A stretch of DNA of 64,000 bases from JBGTFE01 sp036403235. GTDB taxonomy: Bacteria; Acidobacteriota; Blastocatellia; Pyrinomonadales; Pyrinomonadaceae. Positions within the stretch are counted from its first letter, which is position 1. The number at the start of each line of letters is the position of its first letter. Below are positions 60,979-64,000 of the stretch, one piece after another. Location: NCBI GenBank assembly GCA_036403235.1, contig DASWRI010000033.1, positions 115,568 to 179,567 on the forward strand, read 5' to 3'. The notes beneath the pieces are model-generated. The model had not been told where the DNA came from, did no database searches, and saw nothing but the letters and a program-made list of their open reading frames with translations. Both the position numbers and the translations under genes were made by a program.

Positions 60979-62667
60979 ATGCTAAATTCACTAACTTATT
61001 CACTACCCGAAAATTTGAAAACGGCCGTCGAAGCAGCATTCGATGAATGGCAAAAGACAGACAAAATCGAGCGCGTCTGGGCAAGGGACGCAAGCGTCTG
61101 GACAAACGAGGACGAAGCGAAATGGCTCGGCTGGCTCGATTCGGTCGAAGCCGGGCTGGAAAATTTGCAGGAATATCTGGATTTTGCCGCGGACGCGAAA
61201 AATTTTAAGGACGTCGCGCTTCTCGGGATGGGCGGCTCGTCGCTGTGCCCCGAAGTTTTGTCAATAACTTTCGGCAAACGCCAGTTTCACATTCTCGATT
61301 CGACCGTTCCGTCGCAGATAAAAACGCTCGAAAGCAAATTGGATTTGGCGAACACGCTTTTTATCGTCGCCAGCAAATCGGGCTCGACTTTAGAGCCGAA
61401 CACTTTCAAGCAATATTTTTTCGAGCGCGTCGCCGGGACGGTCGGGCGCGAAAACGCCGGAAAGCAGTTTGTTGCCATTACCGACCCGAACTCGAAAATG
61501 CAGAAAGTGGCGGAGACGGATAATTTCCGCAAAATCTTTTTCGGTAACCCGGAAATCGGCGGCAGATTTTCGGCGCTCTCGCCGTTCGGCATCGCGGCGG
61601 GCGCGGCGATGGGTTTAGACGTCGGAGATTTTCTGCGCCGCGCGCTCGAAATGGTCGAGGCCTGCAAATTAAATTCCCCGGTCGAAAATCCGGGCGCGAT
61701 TTTAGGAACTATTCTCGGCGTATGCCAGCGCAGCGGGCGCGATAAGCTGACGATTTTCACATCGCCCGAAATCTACGACGCCGGCGCGTGGCTCGAACAA
61801 TTAATTGCCGAATCGACCGGAAAAAAAGGCGTTTCGATAATTCCGATTGACCGCGAGCCGCTTCAATCAATTGAAGATTACAGCGACGACCGCATTTTTG
61901 CGTATCTCAAATTAAAAGACACGAGCGAGCATTCCCTCGACGAAAAATTGTCCGCGCTGGCGGCGAAAAATCATCCGGTCGTCCAAATCGAGCTGGCCGA
62001 CAAGATGAATCTCGGGCAGGAATTTTTCCGCTGGGAATTTGCGACGGCCGTTGCGGGCTCGATTATGGAAATCAATCCGTTTAACCAGCCGGACGTCGAA
62101 TCGGCCAAAATCGAAGCCAGAAAATTGACCGAAGAATATGAGGAAAAAGGCGAACTTCCCGATGAAACGCCGTTTTACGAAGAAAGCGGTTTCAGGCTTT
62201 TTACGAGCGAAGAATACGCGGCCGGGCTTGATGAATATGTCGGTGAAAGCAAATCACTCAAAAAATATCTGGAAGCGCACGTCGCGCATCTTCAGGCGAA
62301 CGATTATTTTGCGGTTTTGGGTTACGTCGAGATGAACGAAGAAAACGAACGGCTGCTTCAGGAAATCCGCGAAAAAGTTCTGCGGTCGAAGCTCGTCGCG
62401 ACCTGTCTCGGTTTCGGGCCGCGTTTTCTGCATTCGACCGGTCAGGCCTACAAAGGCGGCGCAAACAGCGGCGTTTTTCTGCAAATCACGTCGGACGACG
62501 CCGAAGACTTCCCTGTTCCCGGGCAAAAATTCACGTTCGGCGTTGTCAAGGCGGCGCAGGCGCGCGGCGATTTTCAGGTTTTGCTCGACCGCGAAAGGCG
62601 AGCTTTGCGCGTTCATCTCGGCGCGGACGTAAAAAACGGTTTGGAAAAACTTTTGAGCCTTTTATAA
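60979..62667 (+). CDS. pgi: Glucose-6-phosphate isomerase (Tal-Pgi-domain type)
   Basis: 562 residues, the form found as the Pgi half of bifunctional transaldolase-Pgi proteins; no transaldolase half is attached here. Motifs include VALLGMGGSSLCPEVL, FIVASKSGSTLEPNTFKQYF (sugar-phosphate SIS loop), PFGIAAGAAMGLDVGDFLRRALEM and EFATAVAGSIMEINPFNQPDVE. GFGPRFLHSTGQAYKGGANSGVF near the end is typical of the family. Interconverts glucose 6-phosphate and fructose 6-phosphate in glycolysis. Followed by a terminator. Spacing (215 bases) from the inositol synthase suggests separate or weak cotranscription. Confidence 0.93.
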   Translation: MLNSLTYSLPENLKTAVEAAFDEWQKTDKIERVWARDASVWTNEDEAKWLGWLDSVEAGLENLQEYLDFAADAKNFKDVALLGMGGSSLCPEVLSITFGKRQFHILDSTVPSQIKTLESKLDLANTLFIVASKSGSTLEPNTFKQYFFERVAGTVGRENAGKQFVAITDPNSKMQKVAETDNFRKIFFGNPEIGGRFSALSPFGIAAGAAMGLDVGDFLRRALEMVEACKLNSPVENPGAILGTILGVCQRSGRDKLTIFTSPEIYDAGAWLEQLIAESTGKKGVSIIPIDREPLQSIEDYSDDRIFAYLKLKDTSEHSLDEKLSALAAKNHPVVQIELADKMNLGQEFFRWEFATAVAGSIMEINPFNQPDVESAKIEARKLTEEYEEKGELPDETPFYEESGFRLFTSEEYAAGLDEYVGESKSLKKYLEAHVAHLQANDYFAVLGYVEMNEENERLLQEIREKVLRSKLVATCLGFGPRFLHSTGQAYKGGANSGVFLQITSDDAEDFPVPGQKFTFGVVKAAQARGDFQVLLDRERRALRVHLGADVKNGLEKLLSLL

Positions 62668-62672
62668 TTAAA

Positions 62673-62706
62673 AAAGCGTTAAGATTTTGCCGAACCTTAA
62701 CGCTTT
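62673..62706. terminator. Terminator between pgi and the small acidic gene
   Basis: AAAGCGTTAAG (62673-62683) pairs with CTTAACGCTTT (62696-62706) around a 12-nt loop, 5 bases after the pgi stop. A's precede and a short T-run follows, so it can also serve the convergent minus-strand gene. Confidence 0.75.
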
Positions 62707-62726
62707 CTCATCTTTTTCCCGAAAAT

Positions 62727-62930
62727 CTACATCCCGTCGTTTTCGTCTTTCTCCTTCGGGTGAAGCAGGTTGCCGCTTTCGTCAATCGCATCTTCGTCAA
62801 ATTCCTCGATTTGCGGCGTTTTCATTCCCGGACGCGGCGCGTGTTCGGGATATTTCCCGACCAACTCCAAATCGTCGCCGTGCTCTTCCATAATATTTAA
62901 ATCGTGTCCCATGCTCTTTTCATCAGGCAT
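62727..62930 (-). CDS. Small acidic protein of unknown function
   Basis: 67 residues, strongly acidic (MGHDLNIMEEHGDDLELVGK, ending HPKEKDENDGM), no hydrophobic segment. GGGAGG lies about 10 bases before the ATG, good evidence of translation. The tract PRPGMKTPQIEEFDEDAIDE is the most distinctive part. No family recognised. The upstream radical SAM gene runs in the same direction but is separated by a strong hairpin, so this is probably a separate unit. Confidence 0.65.
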   Translation of the reverse strand: MPDEKSMGHDLNIMEEHGDDLELVGKYPEHAPRPGMKTPQIEEFDEDAIDESGNLLHPKEKDENDGM

Positions 62931-62963
62931 TTTGAATTTTCCTCCCTTGTTCGTTTTAATAAA

Positions 62964-63011
62964 TTTGACCGCGAAATATTTGAAGATTATTTCAAATATT
63001 TCGCGGTCAAA
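62964..63011 (-). terminator. Long perfect hairpin after the right-edge radical SAM gene
   Basis: A 21-bp perfect inverted repeat (62964-62984 and 62991-63011; ends TTTGACCGCG) with a 6-nt loop, 17 bases past the radical SAM stop. A T/A-rich tail (TTTATTAAAA) follows on the minus strand. Confidence 0.75.
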
Positions 63012-63027
63012 TAGCTTTCGATTTTAA

Positions 63028-64000
63028 TTATACACCGATTGTTTCGCGCTCTTCATCTTCGATGAGATACGGCGTCGCGGTCGGTTTGTCCACATCCTCT
63101 TCCAAAACTTTGGCGATAACCGGAAGACTCAAGCTTCGGGTTTTGGCAATTCCGGGGACTTCCTTGCCTTTGGCATAGACGGCGTGGCGTCCGTGTTCCT
63201 GATACCATTCGCCCAAAGACGCGGTTTTGTGCATTTCCTCGATGATTTGCCGCCAGCCGACGCCCGTATTGTAGGCGCAGAAGCTCACTTCGCCTTCCTG
63301 CGTGCCGTATGGAATGACGCACATTTCGGTGCGTCGGAAATCGTAGTTGAACAAATCCTGAAACCACATTCCTTCGACGCACAAAACGCGCCAGACGTCT
63401 TCTTCCTCGCGCGTCTGCATGCGGTCGTTCCTGTCCGAATTCGAATTTGCCGACGAAGGCTTGAAAAGATTCAAAATCTGCGAAATCGGGAAGCCTTCGG
63501 GCGCGTTTGACGCGTTGTAATTGCGCATAATCGCCATTCCGAGCTGCGCCATCGTCAGCTTTTTGCCGCGGGCCGTGTCGGTAATGACCGAGACGTCCTT
63601 CATAAACTGCTCGTAATTGAAGAAATCGAAGAGCGAGGTCATCTTCGCCGTCTGCTTGTCGACCACGATCAGCGTGAAAATTCCGCAGTTCGGGTGGCAG
63701 TTGCATGACGACCATCCCCACGGGGCGTCAGCGCCCTGGAGCATATCCATCACGGATGTAAATGCCGAATAGCTTGAAAGCGGGTACCAATCGCGAAGCG
63801 GCTGCAGAGTGCCGTCGAGCTGGTCCTTGAGATCGTGCGTCATCCCGGCAAGCGTGTAGCGTTGCTCGATCCGGTCCTTGTCCGACACGTCCTCGTCGCG
63901 GCCCGTAAAGCTCACCGGTTGGAATGCGATGGTCTGGACCTTGTCGATATTCTGCGCGGCAAATTTCACGATATCACCGATAGCGTCGTTATTGACCGTG
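63028..64000 (-). CDS. Radical SAM protein, paralogue of the 15.4-kb gene (5' partial)
   Basis: The gene enters from the right edge; the frame is open to base 64000 (VNNDAIGDIVKF precedes the first internal start), so the radical SAM cysteines lie outside. The 323 visible residues parallel the C-terminal half of the 15371 protein: FQPVSFTGRDE, SSCNCHPNCG (auxiliary-cluster-like Cys), GMWFQDLFNYDFRRTEMC, IPYGTQEGEVSFCAYNTGVG and EHGRHAVYAKGKE. This covers most Cys of the Tes/MSS-like C-terminal half. Tail differs (VLEEDVDKPTATPYLIEDEE). Function as a second membrane-spanning-lipid or related C-C coupling enzyme is inference. Confidence 0.8.
   Translation of the reverse strand, partial: TVNNDAIGDIVKFAAQNIDKVQTIAFQPVSFTGRDEDVSDKDRIEQRYTLAGMTHDLKDQLDGTLQPLRDWYPLSSYSAFTSVMDMLQGADAPWGWSSCNCHPNCGIFTLIVVDKQTAKMTSLFDFFNYEQFMKDVSVITDTARGKKLTMAQLGMAIMRNYNASNAPEGFPISQILNLFKPSSANSNSDRNDRMQTREEEDVWRVLCVEGMWFQDLFNYDFRRTEMCVIPYGTQEGEVSFCAYNTGVGWRQIIEEMHKTASLGEWYQEHGRHAVYAKGKEVPGIAKTRSLSLPVIAKVLEEDVDKPTATPYLIEDEERETIGV

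Overview
The window looks like chromosomal DNA of an acidobacterium, most likely class Blastocatellia (Pyrinomonadales-like). This is an inference from gene content: repeated D-x-D-G-D-G-K FG-GAP modules on secreted proteins, carboxypeptidase-regulatory-like domains, an S46 peptidase, MJ0619/Tes-like radical SAM proteins and a 29-residue repeat protein of a type common in that group. There is no rRNA, CRISPR array, prophage or intact insertion sequence. Many genes carry AAGGAG-type Shine-Dalgarno sites, and several probably start at TTG or GTG.

Layout. 1-5.3 kb: end of a secreted protein, nrdR, an LPG-synthase-like membrane protein, then an ECF sigma factor / double zinc-finger anti-sigma / zinc-finger membrane protein operon. 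5.5-14.7 kb: envelope and housekeeping genes (M23 peptidase, S46 peptidase, mtgA, a CrtI-type desaturase, an HDAC-like deacetylase, FtsB/DivIC-like protein, phosphohexomutase). 15.4-17.4 kb: a large radical SAM enzyme of the family that includes tetraether / membrane-spanning lipid synthases; a paralogue runs off the right edge (63.0-64.0 kb). 17.4-26.1 kb: a small XRE regulator, a repeat-rich spacer, and two tandem paralogous exported proteins of about 1,220 residues. 26.1-29.2 kb: a small frameshifted gene, rpsU, surE, pcm, dedA and tRNA-Pro(CGG). 29.4-37.3 kb: repeat protein, LytS/LytTR two-component pair, secreted MBL-fold protein, queD, lipoprotein, DinG-type helicase. 37.6-43.5 kb: an M36 metalloprotease and a CxxCH-containing protein sharing C-terminal FG-GAP repeats. 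43.7-55.0 kb: a type IV pilus locus on the minus strand (pilMNOPQ, a Roadblock protein, then four prepilin-type genes). 55.6-62.7 kb: GNAT, acyl-CoA dehydrogenase, DUF2809-like protein, ACAD10/11-like kinase, myo-inositol-phosphate synthase and glucose-6-phosphate isomerase.

The most unusual non-coding content is repetitive. Two unrelated tandem arrays (12374-12793 and 17816-18006) share a unit of exactly 21 bp, or two helical turns, with no indels over 20 and 9 copies. Several intergenic spacers carry heptamer repeats, often arranged as inverted pairs. Two composite nested-palindrome islands (18034-18392, 30402-30602) look like non-autonomous repeats. A short conserved-looking gene at 26093-26388 is broken by a -1 shift at an A AAA AAC heptamer, either a one-base homopolymer error or loss, or programmed frameshifting.

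All functional calls come from reading motifs and family resemblance; no search was run.
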